A stretch of DNA of 64,000 nucleotides, from assembly GCA_017404265.1 (NCBI GenBank), contig JAFRCS010000006.1:189502-253501 (forward strand). The letters are read 5' to 3'. This document shows, piece by piece, positions 34,373 to 44,176 of the stretch (the stretch's first letter is position 1; each line of letters begins with the position of its first letter). A program made the translations under genes and the position numbers. The stretch is from Mogibacterium sp. (lineage in GTDB: Bacteria; Bacillota; Clostridia; Peptostreptococcales; Anaerovoracaceae). Under the pieces are notes generated by a model, which saw only the letters and a list, made by a program, of their open reading frames with translations, was not told where the DNA came from and searched no databases.

Positions 34373-35299
34373 TTAGCCCTTGCGAAGTTCTGAGATCTTC
34401 TGTCTTGCTGTTATTGCCAGATACAGGATCTCGTTGGCAGGAGTCGGTATCCCGTGCTTTCTGCCAAGCTTTATAACTTCGCCGGCGTACTCGTCTATCT
34501 CTATCGGTCTGCCGGCCTCGTAGTCCTGCAGCATGGACATCTTTTTATCAGGAGGGAAGTTGATGAGCATCTCGATGATTTCATCTCTGTCCTGCTCTGT
34601 CAGGTTGACGCCCTCTGCCCTAGCTACCGCAAGGATCTCATCCATGAGCATCTTCATCAGCGCGCGGACCTCCTCTACCTGTCCGAAGAATCCGCACTCT
34701 GCCTGCACTTCGACAGCCGTCTGGCTGGCTCCTGTGTTGAGCATCCACTTGCGCCACTTGGTCCTGCGCATATCCTCATAGATCTTCACATTTATACCGA
34801 GCTCTTTCAGCCTGTCGTACGCTTCCTGTACTTCAGGCTTGATTTCTTTATTGTCGGCATATCCCATCTGCATTTCGCCAAGAGTACTGTAATATACCCT
34901 GCGGCTCATGCGGTGGGCATCGGTCCTCAGCACTACACCGTAGAAGACGCGGTTTTCCGGGAATTCCTTTTCCAACAGCGTAGACGTGGTGATGCCGTTC
35001 TCGATCGGAAGGATAATGGTGTCCTTATCGATGAGAGGGCGCATGTCTTCTATGACAGAATCCATGCTGTACGTCTTGGCCGCGAGTATGAGCAGGTCGA
35101 TATGCACTCCCTGCGAAGGGTCCGAATATACCTTCGGATAAATGACTTCATTATTGACTGAGATGCCTTTTGTAGAAAGACGCTCCGCGCGCTCGCCTGT
35201 AGCGAGAAGATACACGTTTTCAGGATCTCTCTGATACATCTCATACATCAGGGCGCTGCCTACAGAGCCGGCGCCGAGAATGCCTACAGTTTTTATCAT
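34373..35299 (-). CDS. panE: 2-dehydropantoate 2-reductase
   Basis: This 308-residue NADPH enzyme has the start GILGAGSVGSALM, the catalytic lysine region TKWRKWMLNTGASQ, and the C-terminal GRPIEIDEYAGEVIKLGRKHGIPTP box. It reduces ketopantoate to pantoate for coenzyme A. ATG 35299 has GAGGAG 6 bases before it; the longer frame from TTG 35320 would contain that site. The fit to PanE is good, although related reductases for other 2-keto acids exist. CoaBC, two steps later in the pathway, is at 49743-50960. Confidence 0.85.
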   Translation of the reverse strand: MIKTVGILGAGSVGSALMYEMYQRDPENVYLLATGERAERLSTKGISVNNEVIYPKVYSDPSQGVHIDLLILAAKTYSMDSVIEDMRPLIDKDTIILPIENGITTSTLLEKEFPENRVFYGVVLRTDAHRMSRRVYYSTLGEMQMGYADNKEIKPEVQEAYDRLKELGINVKIYEDMRRTKWRKWMLNTGASQTAVEVQAECGFFGQVEEVRALMKMLMDEILAVARAEGVNLTEQDRDEIIEMLINFPPDKKMSMLQDYEAGRPIEIDEYAGEVIKLGRKHGIPTPANEILYLAITARQKISELRKG

Positions 35300-35464
35300 T
35301 TCATGCTCCTCTTCATTCAAACAAAATGTCTGATCCCGCCATAAGCATAACAGATATCAGGCGGATAAATCCATAACTACTTGATACTTCAGCCCTATAC
35401 AAATAAAGGCCTTTATGTTCAGTAAAACACGAGGCTGTTTTAATAGTTATCTATTTGTCTTTTA

Positions 35465-35494
35465 TTGAAATAGGAGGGGCGCACAAGGTACAAT
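35465..35494 (+). promoter_or_regulatory. Promoter of the CW-repeat surface protein gene
   Basis: TTGAAA (35465-35470), 18 bases, TACAAT (35489-35494); the leader has AGGAG before ATG 35578. The rest of the 278-base gap upstream shows only A/T-rich sequence. Confidence 0.5.
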
Positions 35495-35577
35495 TACCTT
35501 AACAGTTATTAATGAAGCATCCTGGAGCAGACAGGGGGAATGCTGCCGGATGCGAATGCAATTATAGGAGCTTTATT

Positions 35578-38500
35578 ATGTTAACAAACAATATCAAGAG
35601 CATGCTTAAACGCATCATAGTTCTTGCGCTATGTGCGTTTATTTCTATTGCTTACACACCGGGCATGGCATATGCGCTGGGAGAATCAGACACTGCCGGC
35701 GGAGAGGATCCTGCAGCAGCGTCAGTGGAGAACGGGCAAGACAATGAACAGGATCATGACGGAGCAGGAATCGCAGCGGAATCTCAGCCGGATGAGGCAG
35801 CCGGGAAGAAGGCTGCCTCTGCAGAGGCCACAGAGGGCGGAAACAGAGGTGTCACAGAGGGAGAAGTGACAGAAGGCGATACTGGTGATGAGGAGACAGT
35901 GGTCACTAACCGGCAGCCTGAACCTCAGCTGGATCCGGAAGTCCTTTGGGCCGGCTGTGAATACTATTCCCCGGCATCTTTCGATACCGATATGGATGGC
36001 GCGGAATTGATCAATGTTACATCCAGCAATACAAATGTCATTAAAGTCCATATGTATGACGATGTTGATCATCCTATGATCGATGATTATTATCTTGAAC
36101 CATTGACCCCCGGAACAAGCCTGATCACGGTAAAGTATTCTTTGAACGGAACAACCGGAACTGCAAGCGCTGTGTTTACCGTTAAGCCGTTCCCGACATT
36201 TGCAAGCAGCCTTACTATTGACGGGGAGGCTGTAGATCTCAGTAATAATAAGAACTATTACCATCAATATAACTATACGGGCACGGAACCGACAATCAAA
36301 TATGCGCCGGCCAATGGTTGGCAGATAGTCTACGGATACTACTTCCTTGAAGACGGATCCGGTGAAGATGATGGTTACACTGAAATAGATGATAACGATC
36401 TTGATAACATCAAGAACGGGCTTGAATTCTCTTTCCCTGAAGAATGTGAGGCGCTGAGAATGTTCTTCGACTTCGAAAACGAAGACGGCGAAACAATAAT
36501 GCACTCAGTTCAGCTCTGCAGAGGGGAAGGATATGAACCGGAGGAGACAGGCCTATATACTGAAACAGTATGGGTGGACTGCAGCTATGGTACTTATCTC
36601 AATCTAACAGGAGATCTGAGCGGTGCTGAAATAACTTCAGCCGTATCAAGTGACGCGAATACGATAAGTGTTCACGAGGCAGAATGGGGAGGTTTCTACC
36701 TTCTTGCAGAGAAACCGGGAACAGCCACTATTACTGTCACATATGAGCTTGATGATGGTGTAACGGGTACTGTAGATGCTGAATTCACTGCAAAGGCATT
36801 TCCTAATTTCCTTAAAAGTTTGAAGATCGATGGAAATGACGCCGGAGAAAGCGAACAAAAAAACGATTACTACGTTTATGAATATACCGGGACTAATCCG
36901 AGTGTCGAGTATACTCCTGCGGATGGATGGGAAATCATAGGTGTGTGGCTGAATATTCATGAGGATTTTATTGATATCGATGTTGATGATTATATCAACG
37001 ATCCTTCTTTCGCATTCCCTGCAGAGTATTCAGAAGCAATACTGGGGGTCGAGTTCGAGAATAGTGATGGCGACACCATCAGGCACACGACTACTCTGTG
37101 CAGAGACTCCGATTGGCATGGCGATGATGACGAGCCTGAATACTGGATAAGCACCGGCCACGCTGACGCAAGAAGGATGGGTCTGCCGGGTCATGAATTC
37201 GAAATGTACGCTACGCCAAATCATGGTTATACAGATGAGAATGGCGAGTATCAGGAAGAGAGTGAAGGCCTTAGGCTCAAATGGTCATATGCTATAGCGT
37301 CTAAGCTTCCGGATTGGTCGGTCGACAATGATGGGGTCGAACCCGAGGATGACGATTGGGAAGTCGTCCCGGAGACAGGACTATCGACTCCGTTTGCAGA
37401 CTTCACAGTAACAAAAGGCGATGAAGGTGATGCTGAGGAGACAGGACATCTTAAATTCAAGGCGCTTGGAACAGACTCAAGCGGAAAGGATGCAATAGAG
37501 AACAGGTTCTTTATCAAGGTCGAAATAGTTGATGATGAAGGAGAGGTCCTTGCCGAAGATTATTTCGAATCATACAACTGCTTCAAAGCGTATGAGGTGA
37601 TATATCCATATGAACTCGAAGATTCCTGCATTGAGCCCGGTGAAAAATTTGAGGATATAAAATTCGAAGTCAGGAAGTATTCCGATGAGAACACTCAGAC
37701 CGAGGACAATGATGGATATACGCTGGTAGACGCTTCGGATCTGACCTTCACATGGGGCGAGAATGAGGCAGGAAGCGGAGATGTTATAAGGATCACTGAT
37801 TCGAATGGCGATCTTGTCACTTTGGATACACCGACATCGGAGAACACGTTTACCTTAGAGAGACTTTCAAGCGATTACGCATCCTTATATCTGAGAGCTG
37901 AGTGGACTGAACAGGGTGACCCGTTTGATACGAAAAACGATTACGTCCTCGATGAAGTAGAGGTGTGCGAGCACGAGTGGGATAACGGCGAAGTTACAAT
38001 TCAGCCAACATGCGAGACCACCGGCGTTAAGACTTATACATGCTCTATCTGCGATAAGACAAAGACTGAAGAGATCGAAGCTCTTGGTCATACGCCTGCA
38101 AAGGTCGACGCTGTTGAGGCAAGCTGTGAAACGACAGGCGTCAGTGAACACTGGGAGTGCAGCAGATGCCACAAAGTGTTCACAGATGCTGATTGTGAAT
38201 CCGAGACAACTTTGGTTGATCTGACCATACCGTCTCTCGGTCACGTCATCAATAAAGTCGACGCTGTTGAGGCAAGCTGTGAAACGACAGGCGTCAGTGA
38301 ACACTGGGAGTGCAGCAGATGCCACAAACTGTTCAGCGATGCCAATGGAAACAATGAAACCACACTGGATGCAGTAACAGTCGATGCTCTTGACCATGAT
38401 TGGGGCGACTGGACAGACTGCGAAGATGGATCAAACCATCAGAGAGTCTGTGCACGCGACAATACACACAAAGAAACTGCGGCACACGAGTGGGATGCCG

Positions 38501-39369
38501 GAGAAGTCATAACTGCGGCGACCTATTGGGAAGACGGGGAAAAGAAACTTACCTGTGAAAAATGCGGAGCTACCAAGAATGAAGTGATCCCTAAACTCGT
38601 TGGCAAAGGCTGGACTAAGATAGACGGCTACTGGTACTTCTATGAGAGCGACGGCACGATGGCGAAATCAGTCTGGAAGAAGGACTCCAAGGGCTGGTGC
38701 TATCTCGGAGCGGATGGCCGCATGGTCACCAATGACTGGGCAAAAGACAGCAAAGGATGGTGCTGGATCGGACCTAACGGGTATATGGTCGAGAAGACGC
38801 AGTGGCTGCAAGACGGGGATGACTGGTATCATATCACTAAGGGATATAGGACCGTTAATAAATGGATGAAGGACGGCAAGGGTTGGATGTATCTTGGATC
38901 CGACGGACTTGCAGTGAAGAAAGTCTGGAAAAAAGACAGCAAGGGCTGGTGCTACCTGGGAGAAGATGGCTACATGGTTACAAATGACTGGGCACCAGAT
39001 AGCAAGGGCTGGTGCTGGATTGGATCGGACGGTTATATGGTCGAGAAGAACAAGTGGATCCAGTACGAAGGAGGCTGGTATTACATCGAAAAGGGCTACA
39101 GAGCCCAGAACAAATGGAGAAAGGACTCCAAAGGCTGGTGCTATCTGGGATCAGATGGCCGCATGGTAACAAATGACTGGGCAAAAGATTCCAAAGGATG
39201 GTGCTGGATCGGACCTGATGGCTACATGATAGAGAAAGACATGTGGATCGGAGACGAAGGAGCAGCCGGCAGCAGCTACATCAATAAGGGTTACCGTGTA
39301 GACAACAAGAAAATCACGATCAATGGAGTCGAGTACACCTTTGATGCTGATGGAAAGTTGGTAGCATAA
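35578..39369 (+). CDS. Large secreted surface protein with Ig-like, Cys-rich and CW repeats
   Basis: This 1263-residue protein has a signal peptide (residues 1-34, ending AYA), an acidic/Ala linker, two tandem bacterial-Ig-like regions (each with SxxxNxI, GTxxITVxY and AFP/PFPxF phrases), a further beta-rich part, a run of Cys-rich units (PTCETTGV..YTCSICDK; ASCETTGV..WECSRCHK twice) and a C-terminal choline-binding-like CW domain of 21-residue repeats (KDSKGWCYLG, DGRMVTNDW). CW repeats bind wall polymers, so the protein is held on the surface without a sortase motif. Translation starts at ATG 35578 behind AGGAG; the frame extends to 35512, but that adds a non-signal sequence. A strong terminator follows. 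Confidence 0.85.
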   Translation: MLTNNIKSMLKRIIVLALCAFISIAYTPGMAYALGESDTAGGEDPAAASVENGQDNEQDHDGAGIAAESQPDEAAGKKAASAEATEGGNRGVTEGEVTEGDTGDEETVVTNRQPEPQLDPEVLWAGCEYYSPASFDTDMDGAELINVTSSNTNVIKVHMYDDVDHPMIDDYYLEPLTPGTSLITVKYSLNGTTGTASAVFTVKPFPTFASSLTIDGEAVDLSNNKNYYHQYNYTGTEPTIKYAPANGWQIVYGYYFLEDGSGEDDGYTEIDDNDLDNIKNGLEFSFPEECEALRMFFDFENEDGETIMHSVQLCRGEGYEPEETGLYTETVWVDCSYGTYLNLTGDLSGAEITSAVSSDANTISVHEAEWGGFYLLAEKPGTATITVTYELDDGVTGTVDAEFTAKAFPNFLKSLKIDGNDAGESEQKNDYYVYEYTGTNPSVEYTPADGWEIIGVWLNIHEDFIDIDVDDYINDPSFAFPAEYSEAILGVEFENSDGDTIRHTTTLCRDSDWHGDDDEPEYWISTGHADARRMGLPGHEFEMYATPNHGYTDENGEYQEESEGLRLKWSYAIASKLPDWSVDNDGVEPEDDDWEVVPETGLSTPFADFTVTKGDEGDAEETGHLKFKALGTDSSGKDAIENRFFIKVEIVDDEGEVLAEDYFESYNCFKAYEVIYPYELEDSCIEPGEKFEDIKFEVRKYSDENTQTEDNDGYTLVDASDLTFTWGENEAGSGDVIRITDSNGDLVTLDTPTSENTFTLERLSSDYASLYLRAEWTEQGDPFDTKNDYVLDEVEVCEHEWDNGEVTIQPTCETTGVKTYTCSICDKTKTEEIEALGHTPAKVDAVEASCETTGVSEHWECSRCHKVFTDADCESETTLVDLTIPSLGHVINKVDAVEASCETTGVSEHWECSRCHKLFSDANGNNETTLDAVTVDALDHDWGDWTDCEDGSNHQRVCARDNTHKETAAHEWDAGEVITAATYWEDGEKKLTCEKCGATKNEVIPKLVGKGWTKIDGYWYFYESDGTMAKSVWKKDSKGWCYLGADGRMVTNDWAKDSKGWCWIGPNGYMVEKTQWLQDGDDWYHITKGYRTVNKWMKDGKGWMYLGSDGLAVKKVWKKDSKGWCYLGEDGYMVTNDWAPDSKGWCWIGSDGYMVEKNKWIQYEGGWYYIEKGYRAQNKWRKDSKGWCYLGSDGRMVTNDWAKDSKGWCWIGPDGYMIEKDMWIGDEGAAGSSYINKGYRVDNKKITINGVEYTFDADGKLVA
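38104..38328 (+). repeat. Perfect 72-base direct repeat coding the Cys-rich unit
   Basis: Bases 38104-38175 and 38257-38328 are identical; the period is 153 bases (51 codons). The unit codes VDAVEASCETTGVSEHWECS and RCHK. Identity at silent sites shows recent duplication or gene conversion. Confidence 0.9.
38602..39300 (+). repeat. CW repeat array, 21-codon units in 63-codon superunits
   Basis: Trp-, Gly- and Lys-rich units repeat every 63 bases. The KDSK-GWCYLG unit recurs with the Asp codon at 38683, 38935 and 39124, that is 252 and 189 bases apart, exactly 4 and 3 units. One superunit therefore has an extra KDGKGWMYLGSDG unit. Confidence 0.85.
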
Positions 39370-39411
39370 GAAAAGCACCAATATAATTACTGATAGAGAC
39401 AGAAATGGAGC

Positions 39412-39450
39412 AGAGGCAACCGGAACATACCGGTTGCCTCTTATTCTTTA
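39412..39450 (+). terminator. Intrinsic terminator after the surface protein gene
   Basis: A 12-base perfect stem (39412-39423 with 39430-39441), loop AACATA, followed by a T-rich run. Confidence 0.9.
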
Positions 39451-39523
39451 AGTTCTGTAAGACTTGGGCGGTTTCTTGAATCTGACACACAAAGCCGGAC
39501 AGCTTGGTATTATAATAAGGACC

Positions 39524-39973
39524 ATGGAAATATGGGATATCATTTATACATTTTCAATATGGATATCGAGGATCCATGAAAAGGTCCTGAGCATAAACGA
39601 CGCCGGCGGCTGGTACCTTGATGACAAGCAGCTGCACTTCGTAGTGACCGGCCTTGCCGGCATGCTGATGCTGCTTGTGCTCTATCCTATCTTCAAGTGG
39701 CTCGCGAAGAAGGACCACACGATGGTGATCACATGGCTCTACGTGTTCACTGTGGTGCTGGTGATCTCGTTCGCTATCGAGATAGGCCAGTGGTGGACGG
39801 GGACCGGCTACATGGAAAGCAGCGACATCGCTTACGGTGTGGCGGGCTTCCTGGTCATGTTCCTTATCTACTCTGTGCTGAGAGGCCTCTACCACGGCAT
39901 ACGCAGGATGGTGCACAAGGACAAAAGGCCTACCAGGGTCTATTCCCGGGACGAGCTGAATCTTCCGGAATAA
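39524..39973 (+). CDS. VanZ-like small membrane protein
   Basis: This 149-residue protein has about three membrane segments. FAIEIGQWWTGTGYMESSDIAYGVAG resembles the conserved E..Q......D......G block of VanZ-like proteins, whose role is mostly unknown (teicoplanin resistance in the founding case). I start it at ATG 39524, since upstream codons run back toward the terminator; AAGGA is close to the ATG. Basic C-terminal tail. No clear operon partner; purN follows after 74 bases. Confidence 0.55.
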   Translation: MEIWDIIYTFSIWISRIHEKVLSINDAGGWYLDDKQLHFVVTGLAGMLMLLVLYPIFKWLAKKDHTMVITWLYVFTVVLVISFAIEIGQWWTGTGYMESSDIAYGVAGFLVMFLIYSVLRGLYHGIRRMVHKDKRPTRVYSRDELNLPE

Positions 39974-40047
39974 TTAGTCATATCTCAGCCGTGCAAAATG
40001 ATATATAATTACTTAGATAATTTTTTCGCGGCAGCGGAGGTATTGGA

Positions 40048-40659
40048 ATGGCAGATAAAGCAAGAGTAGCCGTCATGGTGAGCAGTGAGGGCACCAATCT
40101 TCAGGCGCTCATTGACGCTCAGAAATCCGGACTCCTTGAAAAGGGCGAAATAGTACTCGTGATCTCAAACAGAGAGGACGCGTACGCGCTTGAGCGTGCC
40201 CGCAAAGAGGGTATAGAGACCTGCGTCATAAACGCAAAGGCAAATGGCCGCGAAGCATTCGAAGAGGAATGCAAGAAGATCATCGATGCGAGGAACATCG
40301 ATCTCATAGTGCTTGCGGGATTCCTCATGATACTCAGCAAGGACTTCGTAAATTACTACGATCATAAGATAATCAATATACATCCCGCTCTTATCCCTTC
40401 GTTCTGCGGAGACGGATTCTACGGGCTCAAACCTCATATCGCGGCGCTGGAGCGCGGCGTAAAGGTGACCGGAGCCACGGTGCATTTCGTCAACGAGATA
40501 GCCGACGGCGGCGAGATCATCGCCCAGAAGGCGGTCAGCGTAGAGGAGGGCGACACGCCTGAGACACTGCAGAGGCGCGTCATGGAGCAGGCCGAGTGGC
40601 TCATACTCCCGGTCGCGGTAGCAAAGCTCTGCCGCAAGATCGTCAAGGAACGGAGCTGA
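40048..40659 (+). CDS. purN: Phosphoribosylglycinamide formyltransferase
   Basis: The 203-residue protein has the start VAVMVSSEGTNLQALIDA, the IVLAGFLMIL region, the catalytic INIHPALIPSF and the TGATVHFVNEIADGGEIIAQ region with the active-site Asp. It transfers a formyl group from 10-formyl-THF to GAR in purine synthesis. The classic HPSLLPSFPG box reads HPALIPSFCGDG here. GGAGG precedes the ATG. purL follows after a terminator-like hairpin. Confidence 0.93.
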   Translation: MADKARVAVMVSSEGTNLQALIDAQKSGLLEKGEIVLVISNREDAYALERARKEGIETCVINAKANGREAFEEECKKIIDARNIDLIVLAGFLMILSKDFVNYYDHKIINIHPALIPSFCGDGFYGLKPHIAALERGVKVTGATVHFVNEIADGGEIIAQKAVSVEEGDTPETLQRRVMEQAEWLILPVAVAKLCRKIVKERS

Positions 40660-40674
40660 AACCCGTGCCAAACC

Positions 40675-40707
40675 GCGATGACGCCAAACCCGTCATCGCA
40701 TATTTTT
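40675..40707 (+). terminator. Intrinsic terminator between purN and purL
   Basis: GCGATGACG (40675-40683) pairs with CGTCATCGC (40691-40699), then ATATTTTTG. It may end purN transcripts or attenuate read-through into purL. Confidence 0.75.
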
Positions 40708-40744
40708 GTTATGGAAGGATACTGAGGATATAAAGGAGAAACGT

Positions 40745-43700
40745 ATGGTCTACAGGATCTACGCGGAGAAAAAGGAAGGCTTCAGAAAAGAGGCGGCCGT
40801 GCTCAGGAACGAGGCCAAGACCCTCCTCGGAGTCAGCAGGCTCAAGGACGTGAGGATAATCAGGCGCTTCGATATCGAGGGCATCGACGAGGATCTGTTT
40901 GAGGAATGCCGCTGGAAGGTGTTTGCCGAGCTGCAGGTAGACGTGACGTCGGTCACTCTGCCGGGGCTTATCGGCGCGCTCGTGGATGATGACGGGTTCG
41001 TCTATGAAGAGGATGAAGCGTTCGAACCGCGAATGAAGGGCTTTGTCTTTGCGACAGAGATACTCCCGGGCATACATGATCAGAAGGCGGATTCCGCTGA
41101 GAAGTGCATACAGTTTATGGCGGAAGGCGTGAAGCCTGTCGTCAGATGCGCAAAGGTCTACATGCTCTGCGGCGAACTCATGCCTGCCGACAGGGACGCC
41201 ATAATGAACTACGTGATCAACCCGGCTGAGGTTAGGCCGGCGTCTCTTGAGATGCCTGACACCCTCGCAGAAGAGGTAAGCGAGTCGGAGATAATGCAGT
41301 CTTCCGGCGCGGAGGCCTCGGAATTTGACGCGGTAATAAACAGCGCTTCATTCGAAGACCAGCTGCTTGAAAACGCGTATAAGGATTATCTCGCGGTGCG
41401 AAAGAGTCTTGGGCGTAATACGCCTGTGACACTGAATGACATTGCCGGCATCGCGGTCAGATACATGAAGAGAGAGGGCTGGCTGGATAAGCTCGGCAAG
41501 GCCGGTGAGAACGGCATCAGCCCTATAATGATAGACGTGGAAGTCGACGGCGAGAAAGAGCCGTGGCTGCTGTTCATAGGAAGCGGCATGGACAAGGGGC
41601 TCAGCGAGATAAGGCCTGCTGACGGAGCCGCGGCATGTCTTGAAGGCTGCGTGAAAGAACCTCTCACCGAGAGAGCGTATCCGTACGCGCTGATGAGACT
41701 GAGCGGCATGGCCGATCCGCTGCAGCACGCGGCTGACACTCTGCAGGGCAAACTGCCTCAGAGAAAGCTGGCTGTCGGCGCAGCGGAGGGAAGCTCAGGG
41801 GCGGTCAACATGACAGGCCTTGCCACGGGCCTGGCGGATGAGATATACCATCCGAAATTCGCTGCAAAGAGGATGGAGGCATGGGCCGTACTGGCTGCCG
41901 CTCCGTCCGTGAACATAAGAAAAGAAACTGTAGAGCCGGGCGATGCTGTAATGGTTCTCCTCGGCAAGGGAGCGGCCGATCATCATAAGATGCAGAGACT
42001 TCTGAACGACGGCGTCGCGGCCCGCATGATCAAAAGCTGCAGCGATGCCGACGCCTACGGATACGAAGGCCTGGCATGCGTGATACCTGCCGGCAATGAG
42101 AAGCTGTTCAAGCTGATCGCGTCCGGCGAGGACCTTCAGTGCGTTAAGGCAGCGGAAATAGAGGATCCTGCGGATAAGGGTCCGGAAGGTGAAACAGCTG
42201 AGGCTGCGGAGCCGACTTTGAGCGCGGAACCGGCCGTAAGACATATCGATGTAATGACAAGCGCTCCGGGCTACTGGAAGGGAACAAGCCTGCACGCGAG
42301 CGACAGAAGCTTCATGATAGGCATGCGCACCCTGGCGGCAGATCTCAATGTCTGCTCAAAGAGAGGCCTTACCGAACGCTTCGATTCCACGGCGGGATCG
42401 GGCACCGTGCTGATGCCTTTCGGCGGCATGAACCAGCTTACTCCGGCGCAGGCGATGGTACAGAAGATACCTGCCGGTGGAGAGACTGATGACTGCTCTG
42501 TGATGGCCTGGGGCTATAACCCGCTCATCTCGGATGTATCGCCTTATCATGGGGCGTACCTCGCGGTGATCGAGTCGGTATCCAGGCTGATCGCGAGCGG
42601 AGCCAAATTCAAGGACGTATATCTTTCGCTAAGAAGCCGTTTTGGCGCTCCGGGCGATGACCAGGTAAGATGGGGCAAGCCGCTGGCAGCGATGCTTGGC
42701 GCGTTCAAAGCCCAGATGGATCTTGGGATAGGCGCGACAGGTATCAAGGGCTCGATGGACGGTTCATACGGAGAACTCGACGCGCCTCCAGCCCTGATCT
42801 CATATGCGGTCACGATGGCAAAGACCGGTGACATCGCAACTCCTGAGTTCAAGAAACCGGGGCACAGGGTCGTGTTGCTGAGGCCTTTCGCGGAAAGCGA
42901 TGACAGCAGATCCGGAAGAGGACTGCCTAATATAGAGTCGCTTCTGAAGGTCTGGGAGAGGGCATCCGAACTTCTGGCTTCGGGCAATGCGGTGGCGGCG
43001 TACGCTCCGGGCATCGGAGGAGTCGCCGAGGCGGTCATGAAGATGTGCTTCGGAAACGGCATTGGCTTCAGCTTCGAGGCTGCTGACCCTGAGACCATCT
43101 TTGGATACTCTTACGGCAGTATCATCCTCGAGATAGATGAAGAAGTAGAAATTACGGGACGGCAGTTCGACTCGATACTGCTGGGCCGCACTATAAAAGA
43201 AAGATCGATCACTTACGGAGAAGGCAGAGTGAGCCTTGCCGAGCTCCTGACCCTGTATGAGGGCAGGATGGAGGGTGTGTACCCTGCTGTAGTCGGCAGC
43301 AAGGGCGGCGCTGTAAGCAATGTGGAATACAGAGCGCGCAGCTGGCATACACCTATATACAAGCGTGCGGAGCCTAAGGTGCTGATCCCTGTGTTCCCGG
43401 GCACCAATTGCGAGGCCGACACGGCGCGTGCGGTGCGAGAGGCTGGGGCGACTCCTGAGATAATGATAATCAAAGATCAGAGCGCGGATGACATAAAGCG
43501 TTCGCTGGAGGCTTTCGCTTCCGCGATGAGAGGGACGCAGGCACTGCTGATCCCGGGAGGAAACTCGGGATACGGCGAGCCTGACGGTTCGGCCAAGCTC
43601 ATCACAGCGTTCTTCAGGAACCCTGAGGTGAGTGAGGTGACCATGGATCTTCTGGAGAAGAAGGACGGACTCATCTGCGGCATCTGCGACGGATTCCAGG

Positions 43701-44167
43701 CGCTGATCAAACTGGGATTGCTTCCTGAAGGGAAGATCATGGACGTGGACGCGGATCATCCGACGCTGACGCTGAATTCCATCGGACGCCACCAGTCCAG
43801 GATAGCGCGCGTGAGGATCGCGTCCAACAAGTCGCCTTGGCTGAGATACAACAAGGTAGGCGACATATATTCGGTACCTGTGTCGCATACGGAGGGCAGG
43901 TTCATAGCGCCGGATGAGGTCATAAGACACCTGGCGGCTGTAGGACAGATCGCGACTCAGTACGTTGACAACAAAGATAACGCAACGGCGGACATACGCT
44001 TCAACCCGGCCGGCTCGATGATGGCCGTTGAAGGAATATGCTCGCCTGACGGAAGGGTATTCGGCAGGATGGGACACGCGGAGAGGACCGGAAACGGGCT
44101 GTATAAGAACGTGCCGGGCAACTATCTCTTTGGGATGTTCGAAAATGCCGTCAAGTATTTCAAATAG
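40745..44167 (+). CDS. purL: Phosphoribosylformylglycinamidine synthase, single-chain (PurL+PurQ)
   Basis: This 1140-residue protein is the one-chain clostridial type. The two AIRS-like halves make up most of it (GTVLMPFGGMNQLTPAQAM; ATGIKGSMDGSYGELD), and a glutamine amidotransferase domain starts near KVLIPVFPGTNCEADTARA, with its Cys in GICDGFQAL and a MGHAER end motif. It makes FGAM from FGAR, glutamine and ATP. The Cys motif has Asp where Asn is common (GICNGFQ). ATG 40745 follows AAAGGAG; the frame extends upstream to 40706, in the terminator. Confidence 0.93.
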   Translation: MVYRIYAEKKEGFRKEAAVLRNEAKTLLGVSRLKDVRIIRRFDIEGIDEDLFEECRWKVFAELQVDVTSVTLPGLIGALVDDDGFVYEEDEAFEPRMKGFVFATEILPGIHDQKADSAEKCIQFMAEGVKPVVRCAKVYMLCGELMPADRDAIMNYVINPAEVRPASLEMPDTLAEEVSESEIMQSSGAEASEFDAVINSASFEDQLLENAYKDYLAVRKSLGRNTPVTLNDIAGIAVRYMKREGWLDKLGKAGENGISPIMIDVEVDGEKEPWLLFIGSGMDKGLSEIRPADGAAACLEGCVKEPLTERAYPYALMRLSGMADPLQHAADTLQGKLPQRKLAVGAAEGSSGAVNMTGLATGLADEIYHPKFAAKRMEAWAVLAAAPSVNIRKETVEPGDAVMVLLGKGAADHHKMQRLLNDGVAARMIKSCSDADAYGYEGLACVIPAGNEKLFKLIASGEDLQCVKAAEIEDPADKGPEGETAEAAEPTLSAEPAVRHIDVMTSAPGYWKGTSLHASDRSFMIGMRTLAADLNVCSKRGLTERFDSTAGSGTVLMPFGGMNQLTPAQAMVQKIPAGGETDDCSVMAWGYNPLISDVSPYHGAYLAVIESVSRLIASGAKFKDVYLSLRSRFGAPGDDQVRWGKPLAAMLGAFKAQMDLGIGATGIKGSMDGSYGELDAPPALISYAVTMAKTGDIATPEFKKPGHRVVLLRPFAESDDSRSGRGLPNIESLLKVWERASELLASGNAVAAYAPGIGGVAEAVMKMCFGNGIGFSFEAADPETIFGYSYGSIILEIDEEVEITGRQFDSILLGRTIKERSITYGEGRVSLAELLTLYEGRMEGVYPAVVGSKGGAVSNVEYRARSWHTPIYKRAEPKVLIPVFPGTNCEADTARAVREAGATPEIMIIKDQSADDIKRSLEAFASAMRGTQALLIPGGNSGYGEPDGSAKLITAFFRNPEVSEVTMDLLEKKDGLICGICDGFQALIKLGLLPEGKIMDVDADHPTLTLNSIGRHQSRIARVRIASNKSPWLRYNKVGDIYSVPVSHTEGRFIAPDEVIRHLAAVGQIATQYVDNKDNATADIRFNPAGSMMAVEGICSPDGRVFGRMGHAERTGNGLYKNVPGNYLFGMFENAVKYFK

Positions 44168-44176
44168 GGGAGAAAT

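Noticed and set aside
40706-40734. TTGTTA/TATAAA promoter-like pair before purL
   Set aside because: The transcription start would fall after the purL ribosome site, leaving it outside the message.
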